From Phycomyces blakesleeanus NRRL 1555(-) (Eukaryota; Mucoromycota; Mucoromycetes; Mucorales; Phycomycetaceae): DNA of 64,000 nucleotides. Position numbers and translations under genes: made by a program. This document shows, piece by piece, positions 22,739 to 34,729 of the stretch; the first letter of the stretch is position 1, and each line of letters opens with the position of its first letter. The stretch is taken from assembly GCF_001638985.1 (NCBI RefSeq), contig NW_017265139.1, positions 2,356,001 through 2,420,000 on the forward strand. The letters are read 5' to 3'. The notes under the pieces were generated by a model. That model saw only the letters and a program-made list of their open reading frames with translations, had not been told where the DNA came from and did not search any database.

Positions 22739-25700
22739 TATGGAGGGGATTTACAAATAAGACGTATTTGATTTATAATTGCAGTGTCAATGAAGCCTTT
22801 GCTAATGTACTGGGAAGAATACGGAATAAGCAATATTTAATTTATGAAAAAGATATACTTATAAAACTTAATAAATTTAAGCCATAAGTAATTTTATAAA
22901 AACCAATTCAAAATTCAAAATTACAAAAGATAAAATCAACTGTAAATTTCCAATATACTTAATAATTGGCGTCCAATAGTAGTGAATACACAAAATGTAC
23001 TATATATAATAATTATAGCATCTTTTACTATCTTTTTTTTTCTGGAAATCCGAAACCCAAGAAAGAAGAAATAAGCCATTCTCATAAAGTCTAAACAGTA
23101 GTGTATTTCCACTTTTACCAATCTTTTGGGTCCATAGTTTTATGTCTTATTATTATTATTATGCGCATAATTTCTCGAAGGTCTCATAATCCGACCATTT
23201 GTATAATATCTTACATACTGATAGCCAATCAGAAGACAAAAAGGGAAATATAATATGCCAATAGTTTGCTTAAGCTATATGTAATGCTGCTAGTAAGAGT
23301 AACTATAATACATATATTAGTTATATTTACTTGAAGCGACTTTTTTTAACTGATCATAAGAATATCAATGGTATTAATATAGTCCATGCTTTTATCCACT
23401 GATCTATCTACCCGTTGCTTTAATTTGCCCAGAAGCCTCAAGGCACCACTTCGTTTGATTTTAAAGGAATAATGGTCAGAGTGCTGTCAGTTATATTTTA
23501 CAGCTATATTGTCGTCAGCTATAGTTTACTTGTATATATTTATAGTCTTCCTTATGAGTTTCTTTGACCATTAATATGACGATTGTATTTTTTTGGTAAT
23601 TCTTTAGCATTATATCATTTTTATATAATGGGCTGGGATTTGAAAGTCTCTCGCAAAGGTTGACCAATAAAGACTTGGTTTTAGCTGTGGTTGTACTTTT
23701 GATTATAAAGCCAATTTGTATGCTTTTTAGGCATTTCATTAAACCGATTCATAAAATCGATTTTTAAAGAATAAAATAAAGCATACATGATTCAAGTAAC
23801 CATGCATAGCACTGTTCAAACATCTGACCATACTATTAATGCTTGTAATTTTCGATATTGTAAAGCTGAGTTTCTCAAAGGGAAGAAGTAAACTCTATAA
23901 CTCTACAAGTCATTATATTAAACGTAGTGGCAAATAATGCTGCTATTAGTTTTACATCATCATATTCTACTGTCCCCGAGACTTTTAACATTAAATCTAA
24001 ATAAACATATCAAATGTGTTCAAACATTTAAAGTTTTCTTCGATACATTTTATCATATAATATTCAGTTTGATTTTGTTGATGTTAATCAAGTTTAATTA
24101 TTTTGAAGTTTCTTTGTGTGCCATTAAACTGTCATTTATTCAGGTAATAGCCAGTCTGCTATCTAAGCCGTTAAACCATCGGCGTAGGCGTAGGCTAAGT
24201 GAATTCCCAAATTTGTGAAAACATTGTAACTCCGATGTTTCACTTCCCTTTAAAGCTATCCGCTGAAGATTTAACGGCTATCTAAGCCTTTAAAGCCGAA
24301 TCTTATCCTTTGGATTCTTGAAGACATATTCACCTCATATTTTTCAAATTCCATAGCATAAAATATAGAAGGAGGCCCTTGGCTAACATGTACTACAATG
24401 TCAATCAGAAATATAAATTAGTTCTTTGTAAAACTCATTATACTTGACATGATATCAATTATTAGCATAACACATCAAAGAGTGTAGTGTAAATAAGGAC
24501 ATTTGTCTTTCGCATTCTTGCTAAATTTCTTCCATTTCACCTATTTCACTCTTATATACAAGCTAGTATGATCTTCATCACTCTCAAAAACACTCTCATA
24601 ATTAGTAAAAGGAAGTTAATCTTCAAAAGTTACACTTCTCCATATGAAAAAGACACGTAGTCAACTGCGAGAAGGTTGCATGGTATAACATTAAAGCCAA
24701 AGAAAGAATATAAAAAGTAAACTACCAAAAATAAGCTTGCTCTAATACAAGAGTACTCGGACCTCTACACAACTGTTTGTCCAGAGTATCTGTCCTAAAG
24801 TATTGGGATACAATTATCAAAAGGGTAAACTCGTGTGTTAAACTGTGTCTGTTATTTGGCTATATAATTTAAAATGTTCTCCATACCTCTGCAAACTCTT
24901 ACTTATGACGAATATTACGTATATGTTTTCTTAAGCGCATTATTGAAGTGGTAAACATATTAGGTTGTTCTTTGAATATGTTTATTTTAATAAAATAAGC
25001 TCAAATACAAGTAAATATAACTTAAATCTTCTTAAATAGCAGTAAAACCTTGGAAACAAAACATAATATATAAAGAAAATATTAATATAGATATTGTATT
25101 GGCCAATTATTCGTAAAAATGTATGTTAACAAGGTCATTATGGTTGTTTTTTCTCTTTCATCACAACCATCGTCTCCCTATTCTAAGTCGATGAATAATT
25201 TAAACACATATATAAGAATTTTGCTACTTTTGGTATACAGTATTTAAATCCAGGTAGCAAGCTCTCTAATATTTACACCTAGATTCTTTATGTTTTTCGA
25301 CCATCTGGTATAACTGATCCTTGTCATCTGTTGTCCCCAATTTTTATTTGCATTCCTTGATTTTTTGGAAGATACTGTCTTTTACAGACAGATTCAAAAG
25401 GCTTGGCTCCTTCTATTAAACTTTGAAGTTCAGAAAAAAAAGAACATCCTTTGATCTTCGCCATTATTGTATGATACTTGAGTTTATTAAAATACGTACT
25501 CCATATAAGTATTTTGCCTCCTCCTTTACGGTATCACCAGTTTTTACTTCTGATCCCAATAATCATACAGCTTACCTTCTTGGTAAACATATTATCTGAT
25601 TTGTAAAAGATAGATCATACGATCTACATGCTTTCTGAATTTAACTCATATCAAATACTGCGTTAAATGTGGCGACTTTATTTCGGCACGCATTCTATTG

Positions 25701-25837
25701 GGGCCCTATTAGCCTACCTTTATTATATCCGTAGAGTATCAATTTACTATACAATCTCTTTTTTTTATTACTATTTGATGGTGGTGCTTCGGATTTTTAT
25801 TGATCTAAATTCTGGGACAATAACTACATAATGCAAT

Positions 25838-28110
25838 TTAGTCCAGGTGTAGTGCACTCGATGATAAAACAAATGCCGGAGGGTATATTACGCGAATAAG
25901 CTTTGCATAACGGGCATATGTAAGAACTTCGTTTGTGAGGATGTGTAAGTAGATTTGATACGCAATTATGTGATATTGTTTTTTTTTCTGAGCCAAGAAC
26001 TTTTTCAAAGTATTGAAAATCAAAGAGTATACTAACTTTTCGGCGATAGAGAAATTATGAGACTTATGTTTAGCATTTTCTAAATATAAAAGTGTATTAT
26101 TGTTGAAAACCAAGAGTTTTATGATGGGCATGAGCTGACTCAACATTATTTCTGGAACATCTTCATCCAAAGTCTCCTCTTCTTCCAAAAAATCTTGCTG
26201 CTCTTCCTCGCTGTTCAAATCCTAAACAAAAAGTTTGCGTTCTACGGAGGCTTCCTAATTACCGTTCAGCGTTTAAAATATATTTTGTAGTAAAATGGAG
26301 CATTAGTTGGCGACTTTAAACTATTAAAGGATGTTTCCGCTTTACCTTTTTAATATCATGTTTTAAATTTGCTAGACGCCTCTTCGCTCTGTTTATTATA
26401 GTGTTCCATTTCTCTCCTTCCGATATTTAGGCTTTTCCTTTTTTTTGTATCATATTTTTCAGCCTTTTATCCTCTGGACGACAAACATGACCTGCATAGT
26501 TTTTTTATCCTTCTTACTAGGTTTTTTCAGTGTTTTTTGTGGTCGAGATACGTTTTGATCCTCAATTGGGGGTAATATTGTGGCGAAGTAACACTAGTAC
26601 TACTTTTCCCAAAAAATTTTGGCTGTCTTTTTACCGTCCCACATATTTTCGAAGTTGATCATTTACGTTTAGATCCATAGCCATTGGTTATTGGCATACA
26701 TTTTCAAGATAAAAGCTTTGTTTATTAAGACTGTGTCTTTTTTAAAAAATCAAGACATGCTATTATTCACAACGTGTGCTTTTAAATTGTCTTCTGTAGC
26801 ACCACGTACCAAAAGAAAATAGCTATGCACAACTTGTAAGTGCTGGCTTGTGAAGAAGCACCTGAAGTCAGTATCGAACTGACTAGAGCCAGCCAAGTTC
26901 TTGTCCAATGACTGGATAGTGTGTTCTGGCTCTATAGCTGCAACAAAAGGCAGTAATTTGACGAGGTTGAAGCCAGGAATCTTTTAATCTTAATATACTT
27001 ATTTCCGAAGAAGAATTTGCTAGTCTTCAACTCACTGATCAGCATATATATGAGTGCTAAAAAACAAAGGATATAGTCTTTTGAGGTAATTATTGAATTT
27101 TGTAATCTCGTACAAACGAATGTCTTCACGTTAGAGTGTAGATCAGCTCTGAAGAGTCTGTTCATTTGGACCTTGCACATTTTCATTTCGTCATACGACT
27201 GTTTTTTTTGGTGGAGTGGCATAAAAGGATTCTTTAGCTGTACCCTTTACCATTGAACCTACTGTAGCCTCAGCTATTTTGTCGAAGTTTTTAGATATGA
27301 GCTTCTTTTAATTCCTCATTTTTTTTTAGCCCAGCGCAGTTCTCCATATGAAAATGCATTACTTTTTTGTCACACTTAGCAAGTTGTGCTGATTTCTTAT
27401 TATTGCTACCTGCAGAGTTTTTACATTTGGGCGCTTGTTTTTCATTTACTTTATTTTATTTTATTTTATTTTATTTTTTGCTTTAATTTTTTTTGACAAT
27501 TTCTTCTACACGGTCTCTTATCAAAGTAAAGAACCATTCTCCCATGATTTTCATAGGTCCTTCTACACGTTTTTTTTGCCGAGACTTCCTTGAGCAGAGC
27601 TCTCCTATAAGGTTCTTCGATATTATTTTTCGGGAAGGATTGTGACAAGGTGATCACACCTGGGAAGAAACCTTTTTTTGGGGGATTTTTTTTCTTCGAC
27701 GTATCCGATTATTCTTTACCAAATTTCCAAATATGCTGTCTATTTCTACTATTTAGTTTACTAATTATTTATCAACTTACCAAGTATGTGAATTCCTTCT
27801 ATCTTTATGCAGTTACTCGTATAAACTCAGTGGATATGTATATTCCTTTTATATTCATGTAATTATGTTTTATCAAATCAGTGAATATGTGGATTACCAA
27901 AAGTATTTTAAGAACGTCGGTGAAAAAAAAAGAAGACAAATGTTCAAAATAAAAATAAAAAATTAAGCAACTTTAAGTGCTCACAGGGTTGGACTACGTA
28001 GTCGAAAGTTGCAATCGATAGCAGAGTTGACAGCTTCTTTCTCGAGCCAAATCTTGGTTTTAGGCTTCAAAATATTCATATTCGGCCGAACAAAGATGAA
28101 GATTGAATGA
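25838..28110 (-). pseudogene. Multiply frameshifted gene relic, probably of a repeated or mobile element
   Basis: On the minus strand, successive short frames read like one protein broken by shifts. About 28000-28110: NMNILKPKTKIWLEKEAV. 27466-27657: TYENHGRMVLYFDKRPCRR. About 27190-27440: NCAGLKKNEELKEA, then ISKNFDKIAEATVGSMVKGT, then SYDEMKMCKVQMNRLFRADL. About 26760-26980: GFNLVKLLPFVAAIEPEHT, ending VVNNSMS. About 26340-26560: HVCRPEDKRLKNMIQKKGKA and KRRLANLKHDIKKVKRKHPL. 25838-26218: an acidic segment then a Leu/Tyr-rich segment. Frame changes fall at homopolymer runs (for example the A run near 27195). I cannot name the family. Small introns could explain some breaks, but not in-frame stops next to A runs. 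Confidence 0.5.
27446..27478. repeat. (TTTTA)n microsatellite
   Basis: Five to six successive TTTTA units inside the relic region. Confidence 0.85.
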
Positions 28111-28346
28111 ATATAAGGGTTAATATAAGTCTGAATATAAATGTCATTCGGCTTATGGAAGAAGTTGTTTATTAAGGGTCTACGTGTAATAAAAGTTTGC
28201 CCATATAATGTGAGTGACCCTGATCATTGTGACTTTTTTATATGGGGAAGTACTGTTACCGTTACTTTTATGAGTGTTTGAGTTTTAATCAGAAACTCTG
28301 CCAATAGCAGTTTTTGGAAAGGTATTTCTTATATTTCAGTGAAATT

Positions 28347-29181
28347 TTATTGATAGTAGGCCCCAGAAATTGTGCTAATAGTGTCCGTATACTCTCGTAA
28401 CTCTTTGAGTGTCTTTTCCCAGTAAGTTTTATCGAATTTATTCTGGAATCCATTAACGAATAGCCCAGCTTGATGATTATGCAAGATCTGCTTTGCGACG
28501 ATCAGTACAACATATACTATAATTTCTTATTGTATCATTTTCAAGTAAAAAGAAAAAACTTACCTTTTCTGCTCGTAGAATATTATGATTCATCTTTTTA
28601 CAATTATCTAATAAAATTACATAAAAGCGTAAATACACTCTACGAGACTTCAATTGTCTATCCATCAAATACTTGCAGGAAGATGGGTCAAACATTCCGT
28701 CTTCTTGGTTGTGCAGTGTGCATTTTTCAATCTGCGCCGCCAATTTGTTTGTCACCCTTTCAAGTTCAGTGAATGCAGTTTTTGTTGCTATGGCCCCATT
28801 TTGGGACGCCTGAAACAAATACATTTATTAGTGTATTTTCAAGAATGTCAATAATAATCATTACCGGACTAAGCTCTGTTTCTGCAATGTCTCGTTTAAG
28901 TGAATGCACTAAATTCAATGCATGTTCCGTCTGTCGCTTTATTTCGTCTAGAGTAGGTTGAGTCTGATGAGAAACTGTTGCGTGGATTATGTGTTGTTGT
29001 TGGAGGGAAAAAAGTGGTCGGTCGGTTGCGAATAATTCAGATAATGTCCCGGGCGATTGAATGATATAATCTAATAATGCAATGGAATCGAGGGTTGATT
29101 GACGAATTCTGAAATAAACATGAGTTCATGATCGTTATACAAAAAATATTGTTATCCTTACGGAATAGTATTGTGTTCCAT
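28347..29181 (-). CDS. Conserved-looking helical protein of unknown function (216 residues)
   Basis: Four exons (29162-29181, 28865-29108, 28564-28809, 28347-28487) with canonical borders splice to exactly 217 codons including stop, which argues for a real gene. The protein starts MEHNTIPIRQSTLDSIALLD and is predominantly helical, with likely coiled coils in the middle (EIKRQTEHALNLVHSLKRDI; TELERVTNKLAAQIEK). It ends EKTLKELREYTDTISTISGA and YYQ. No signal peptide, membrane segment or zinc site. I do not recognise it; size and character would fit a subunit of a coiled-coil complex, but this is only a guess. Divergent from the OPY2-like gene with 177 bp between start codons. Confidence 0.7.
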
Positions 29182-29358
29182 TAGTGAGGGTAAGTGGGGC
29201 AGGTGAGAATGTAGATGAGAGGGTTAGAAACCTACGTCACCGCTCTGGATTATGAGTGATCCCCTTCAATTTTTCCGTTTCGGTCTTTTGGATTTGATTT
29301 GACTTGCTTCTCTCTCTTCTTATTCTTCTCTTCTCCTTTCTCTTATTCTTGTACTGTG
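29182..29358. promoter_or_regulatory. Short divergent promoter region
   Basis: 177 bp between the start codons of the unknown helical gene and the OPY2-like gene. It contains long CT-rich stretches toward the plus-strand gene. The two genes must share or abut regulatory sequence. Confidence 0.5.
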
Positions 29359-30825
29359 ATGGTGCATTCTCAAGGTGAGTTTGCATTTTCATAAAGACAT
29401 TTTTCATAACTCAAAATAGAGAACTGGGTATTCCAGCGACGAGACCTCGCCGATTGTCGTCCAATAAACTGTAGACCTGATTGTAGCCCTGGATGTGGCT
29501 CACAGCAGACGTGCGTACTAGGTGTCATGTCAGAATGTGGGAAGTGCCCAGTATCTCAGTGTTCATACATCTCGCAGATAATTCCTCGATCTCCTGATTC
29601 ACCCGAGAGCACCCCCAGAGTGGGTCTTATTGCCGGGCTAACCACAGGTTTAGTAGCTGTTGCCTTGATAGCAGTGACAGTGGCTGGGCTTGTATTCTAT
29701 CGACGACGGCGACAGCAGCAGCAACAACAACAAGGGCAAAAGTCAAGTAACGATAGAGAGGTGTGTGATGATGATCTCTACTCCTTCCGCCCCGAGTTGT
29801 CGCCTGTTCCACCAATGTTACCTTTCAACAGCCATACACAGGTAGGGGCAGTTGCAAGTACAATGAAAGGATCGGGTATTCTGCCACGATATTATATGAT
29901 TCAGGAGACTTACTCTGTTGCTCAACATTTATATCTCTCTTCCCACCTTTATTGTTGCTTCTTTCTTTAGGTACCACCCCAAGTCAACCTCCAAAACGAT
30001 AATCATCAGAATTATGCTTATGGGCATAGTTGTGGAAGTCCTTCACCATCCTTACTTATTGGTACATCCCCTCTCCAAATACCTCACCTGGAGACGCCCA
30101 CTCCAGTATTTGCCTCACCTCCTAAACCTACCAGCGCTGTCATTCGTCGTTCACTTAACATCCTTCCAACTCACACGCTTGATAATTCTACTATAAACCG
30201 TTCTTCATCTGTTAAGATATCAAAATACGATAATATTAGCGCTTACCCTCGCCCCATAACATTTTCTGATAATCCCTTTGAAGATCTCGACGACGAATCC
30301 AAGGTTCAAATTAAACGAGCAGTATCTGTACGAAAAAATAGAGATGTTTCTCGCTCCTCCTCCATCCGTTCCAACGCACTTGTTGATCCAGAACAAAATG
30401 AAGGAATGCCAGCAATCAAGGTTTTCTGTGCAAAGCCCACAATGGTCCGTATTAATACCATTTCTCGTAACGAAGGTGGAATAACTCGCAAAAGATCTGT
30501 GCGTACCACCATCAACAATGATTCTACTCAATCTGCGTCTAACGTCAGTAATTTAAGCAACAACGACAGCAACAAAGACAGTAATAGCGGCAACAATAAT
30601 GATAGCAGTAATGATAGCAGTAATGCTACTACTTTTCTAACCCCTACAGCATCTTCTCTCGACCCTCACAAACGAACACGGGCAGAAAGTCTTATATCTG
30701 TTCACAGTACAGCCGAAAGCACGCATTCAACTATTGGTGATGGAGAGATAACTGTCATCTGGGATGCATCTCGACCAACTTCACGACGCAGTCTGAGCCA
30801 AGACTGCCCGTCCGCCTGTCCATAA
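29359..30825 (+). CDS. OPY2: OPY2-like membrane anchor protein (HOG pathway)
   Basis: Three exons (29359-29374, 29420-29841, 29971-30825) give 430 residues. There is no signal peptide. The N-terminal outside segment is Cys-rich: CRPINCRPDCSPGCGSQQTC, then SECGKCPVSQC, the spacing of the Opy2 domain. One transmembrane helix follows (VGLIAGLTTGLVAVALIA and on, about residues 72-95), then a stop-transfer RRRRQQQQQQQ. The long cytosolic tail is Ser/Thr/Asn-rich and ends with EITVIWDASRPTSRRS. In budding yeast Opy2 anchors Ste50-Ste11 at the plasma membrane for osmotic signalling; a similar role is inferred. The tail is low-complexity (poly-Asn/Ser/Asp from about residue 340). Confidence 0.78.
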
Positions 30826-31537
30826 CACAACACAACATAACATTAACATAACATTAACATAACGTAACATCACATAATTCTTTTCTTTTCTTTATATTTC
30901 ATTTCACACATAATCTAGCTGTATAAACACACACACACACACCTTTGTTTTATTTTTTTATTTTATTTTAAAAAACACTTTGTATATGCGACTGAATTCT
31001 TTACTCTTTTCAACTATGGTTGTACAAGGGAAATCTACATAAATATAAAACTTATATCAATGATAAGCACACCATATTGTACTGGGTGCCTAAATAAGGA
31101 GATCTATCCAGAAATAGCCTTATCCAGACATAAAAACAAGACAGGCTCACTTAACATTCCAATGATTTGCACGTTTGTCTTTATATCAAGGAGTGTTCAT
31201 TGATTCATTTATGAGTTCATTAAAGAAACTTGTCTGTCATCACCAAATACGGAAACTATCAACTCTATAATTTTTTTTCAACACCAAGTTTGGTGCTAAT
31301 TAGCCTATGGCCTTGAATGTGTAAAGAGAAATTTGCTGCGCTCGTAGATATACAATAATATGTAAGCACTTGCTTGGTTTCAGTATTGTTGGTGTCAAGA
31401 TTATCCACCAAGCACTAAGAAAACCCAAGAACAGCAATATATTATTTATGTCAATGAGTTGTATTATATGGTCCTGGTTAAAAGAATTGTGTTATTCCAG
31501 ATGATTGGCTCTATTTTACACAGATACATTCTTTTTT

Positions 31538-31569
<32 letters not shown>

Positions 31570-32422
31570 TGTGAATTTAAATAGATCTTGGATCATATAA
31601 CCGGAAAGATCGAGTTAAATGCTAAACAATTTTTCATCCAAGCAAGTTAGTTTTTGATAATAGAAAGCCAAAAGGTAGGTTATTGTCTTTTAGCTAAAAT
31701 ACTTTAACAAAATGTGGTATTGAAAATGTACTGCTATTATGTTTAAAAAACAATTGATGTTTCAAAACCTAGGTTACCAAAGAGACATTGGCTCCGACGT
31801 GGAACATATTACACACACACACACAAATGAAAAGACCCAGACCAGTGGTCATCTAAACGCTTGGCGAAAAACAAGACTAAAAAATATGGTAAGATAGAGC
31901 ATATTTTGATTATTGATTATTTTAAGCCTATCAAAAATAGGCGTATTTCACGGACCCTCCCCCAGTCGAATTTGTTTTATTGTTGTATTTCTTGAATATC
32001 ATTTGTGTATTTGTATGTTCGGGTACAGCCAAAATAAATACTAGGGGTTTAATTAATTCTGGTAAACATGTATTTATCACATAAAAAATTTAGATCAATG
32101 TGTTAATTGACAACTGTCGATTGTTCTCTTGATTGTAGTCTATTCCTATCTTTGATATGACTATATAGATTTTCTTGCGCATTTTATGTACACTATGGTA
32201 AAAAAAAAAAAAGAAAGGGAAATTTTAGTAGGAGATTTTTGCAAACTTTTTTTTTTATACATGTTTCAATTTTAATTTTTCACATTTCTTTACCATGGTA
32301 ATTCAAAAAAAAAGACACCTTTTCAATATCCCACTTTTGCCCCACCATGTTCTTAAAATCAACACAAAGCACCTTCTTATTTCTCCATCCTCATCCAGCG
32401 CAGAAAATGATACTAAGATAAT

Positions 32423-32638
32423 TTATAATATCGCTCTATTAATATAAAAAACTTGGAGTTTAAGCTCATTACTCTTCCTCACAGAACTAACTTGTTCATG
32501 AATAATTCCCAGGATCTTCCCAAGATATTCTGGTACAAAACCGTAGTATCCATCTGCATGTAGCATGTGGAGTAGGATCGGCGAAGAGGAAATAAGTTGA
32601 AGGATTGAAATCCGAGTTCTAGGATCTGGGCAGTACAA
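32423..32638 (-). pseudogene. Doubtful coding fragment (about 70 codons)
   Basis: The minus-strand frame reads DPRTRISILQLISSSPILLH, then a Gly/Tyr segment and KILGIIHEQVSSVRKSNELK. It looks amphipathic and protein-like, and an AG acceptor precedes it, but there is no partner exon nearby. Could be an orphaned last exon. Not recognised. Confidence 0.2.
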
Positions 32639-33113
32639 AAACAGGCAATGTTGTATAATAGTAAAAACAATATATCTGGTATGAAAGTATAGGATATATT
32701 AGAACATTGCAATTAATGCCTTGTAATTTTAAATGAGAATTCTATTCCAAATTATACGATATATAAGATAAAATGTTAAATCCGCAAAAGAGTAGTATAT
32801 ATTATTTTCTATAAAATTAAAAGGTTAAAAAAGTAGCTTTTTCGAAAAAGCATTATCTAGAATCGTTTTTGAAATCACTTTTTTGTTGTTGTAGTGGCAG
32901 ATAAATTCCAAAGCATTAAGCATTAAGCATTAGACATTACTATGGAATAATTTCTTGTCTGTATGGAGCTATTGATAGGCTGGTGTTTATAAAAAAAGTC
33001 TTTAATGAGAGAATTATATTATTTGTTCGTCTGAGGGTTATGTGGTGTATATGATGTTTTTGGCTTTTGGCTTTGTTCGGCATCTTTGTCGTCTCAATTT
33101 GCGAGGTGATATT

Positions 33114-33855
33114 GGGGGTACTCAGCCAGATTGATCGATCAAATTCTTGTGTGAATTTTGGCCAATGGTATCAATTTGTAGTTGAGGACACCAAAAGACA
33201 AAAGTACAAAATTCGTACAAAATTCATGGATTTTTATAGCATTTATAGAATAATCTTTGCACATTCTGATTTCTTCTTTGAACCTGTAGGCATCTAGACT
33301 CTCGAAGAAATCAAGTGCTCTTTCCCTTTACTCAACATCTGGCAATACATTGTCAACCTTGTGTATATATTTATTGGCTTTAAGTGTTTGTTTAAGCTCC
33401 TTCGCGGCAGTCATCTGCTCCAACTTTATATTAACTTCCTTTTTGATTACTTCTAAAATATCTTTAATAAGTTCGTCTGCACTTGCTGATAAAGACTCTA
33501 CCAGTGTTTTTTTTCACGATAAATTCCCTGATTTTATGCGATTTCTTCAAGGCATCAATTGCTTGTTGCTTTGTACTATATTTTGGCATGTAAGATGGAG
33601 AGAAAGAAGTATTATATAACTGTTGGCAATAAATTCTATGATTTATTAAGGAGAAAGATAAAAACAGTATCGTATTGCATATAAAAAGTAAGGATTAGGT
33701 TAATCAGAGAGCCGTACGTTTTTCGATCAAAATTTGATCGAAATTTGATCTTTCAAAAAGACGATCAAATTTTTATCGTCGCTATTACAATTATAGTCCA
33801 ATAATATGGCGTTCTGAATTCAAAATTTGATCGATCAATCCGGCTGAGTACCCCC
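33114..33855. mobile_element. 742-bp DNA-transposon deletion derivative, possibly PIF/Harbinger-like
   Basis: About 35-bp terminal inverted repeats start GGGGGTACTCAGCC(A/G)GATTG on each side and continue into ATCGATCAAATT, with two mismatches. The element is flanked by ATT on both sides (33111-33113 and 33856-33858), consistent with a 3-bp target duplication. Subterminal GATCAAATTTT motifs repeat near 33725-33780. The 3-bp duplication and G-rich ends suggest PIF/Harbinger, but no DDE domain remains to prove it. Confidence 0.75.
33328..33589 (-). pseudogene. Truncated, frameshifted N-terminal fragment of the element's protein
   Basis: Inside the transposon, the minus strand starts MPKYSTKQQAIDALKKSHKI. 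After a frameshift near 33500 it continues SASADELIKDILEVIKKEVN and ends VDNVLPDVE before TAA. This looks like the helical N-terminus of a transposon-encoded protein whose catalytic part was deleted. Confidence 0.5.
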
Positions 33856-34729
33856 ATTGTCTTAAAAAGTGTCTAAAAATTAAATCTAATTCGTCTAAGA
33901 AAATCCCCATTTGTCTCAAACTTAAGTAAAAGCACAGTAATTTGCGCAATCTATATTTTTGGCAGAGCGCAGATTGTGGTCAAAAGATTGGCCAAAGTTT
34001 AAAACAATTCTGTATTACACAAATTGATTTCTGTTGGGTGAACACAAAAGAGAGGATTCTCAATTGATATGGACCCTTTGTCAATGTCAAGTTAAGTTAC
34101 CTTGGTATCAAATGCGTTAATATTCTATAGATACTCAAGACATGGATATATTGTAATATTTTTCTTTCAAAGAAAGACAAATCAGACAACGACAACAACA
34201 ACAAGATCAAGGGCTTTTATATTACCCAGCAAATAAAATGCTTACAAAGGAAAGCAAGTGAATATTTTACATGTAAATCTTCTTGCTTATCAATCAACAT
34301 ACCAGAGAACAGAAAAACTGTTACACCTTTGTCTTCTTCTTTAATATCTAAAAAGCAGTAAAAAGAGCAACATACCTTTCATTATAAGCACAGTAAATAT
34401 CTTGGACATTCTTGAAAATTGTTTAGTTTTTATTATTATTATCTTCTTAAAAGAAACAAATATTGATATTTACTTGTTTGATGATCCAGGTAAAGAGGCA
34501 GAAATACAAGTCCCACTTCTCGGGCTTTGACCTTCCCGTTTACTTTTTTTTCACGTGCAACCCGTGTATCGCTGTTGAGAGTTGACTTCCCCAAAAGAAA
34601 AAAAAAGGAAATGAAAAGTAATTCAAATAATAAATAAGAATAATAAGAATAATAGCTGAAAATAAGCTTTCCTTTGGGTTTTCTTTGGTTCTTTTTTATT
34701 TTTTATTTTTACCATCCAAATATCTCCTT

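Larger units (their letters stand above)
21166..28346. other. Second AT-rich gene desert with decayed coding remnants
   Basis: About 7 kb without an intact gene. Two sets of minus-strand relics are listed separately. The rest is AT-rich, with simple repeats (for example TACATATA units at about 21620-21650) and a short duplicated GGCTATCTAAGCC motif at about 24155-24290. Confidence 0.5.
30826..34729. other. Third AT-rich desert
   Basis: Apart from the transposon remnant at 33114-33855 and a doubtful fragment at 32423-32638, no gene is seen. Simple repeats: AACATAACATT units just after OPY2, an AC run near 30930 and an AT run near 31540-31560. The right end holds the CDP-DAG synthase promoter, with a TC-rich stretch before the start codon. 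Confidence 0.5.

Noticed and set aside
23937..24218. 93-codon ORF in the second desert
   Set aside because: Hydrophobic low-complexity translation in AT-rich DNA; no motif and no supporting exons.
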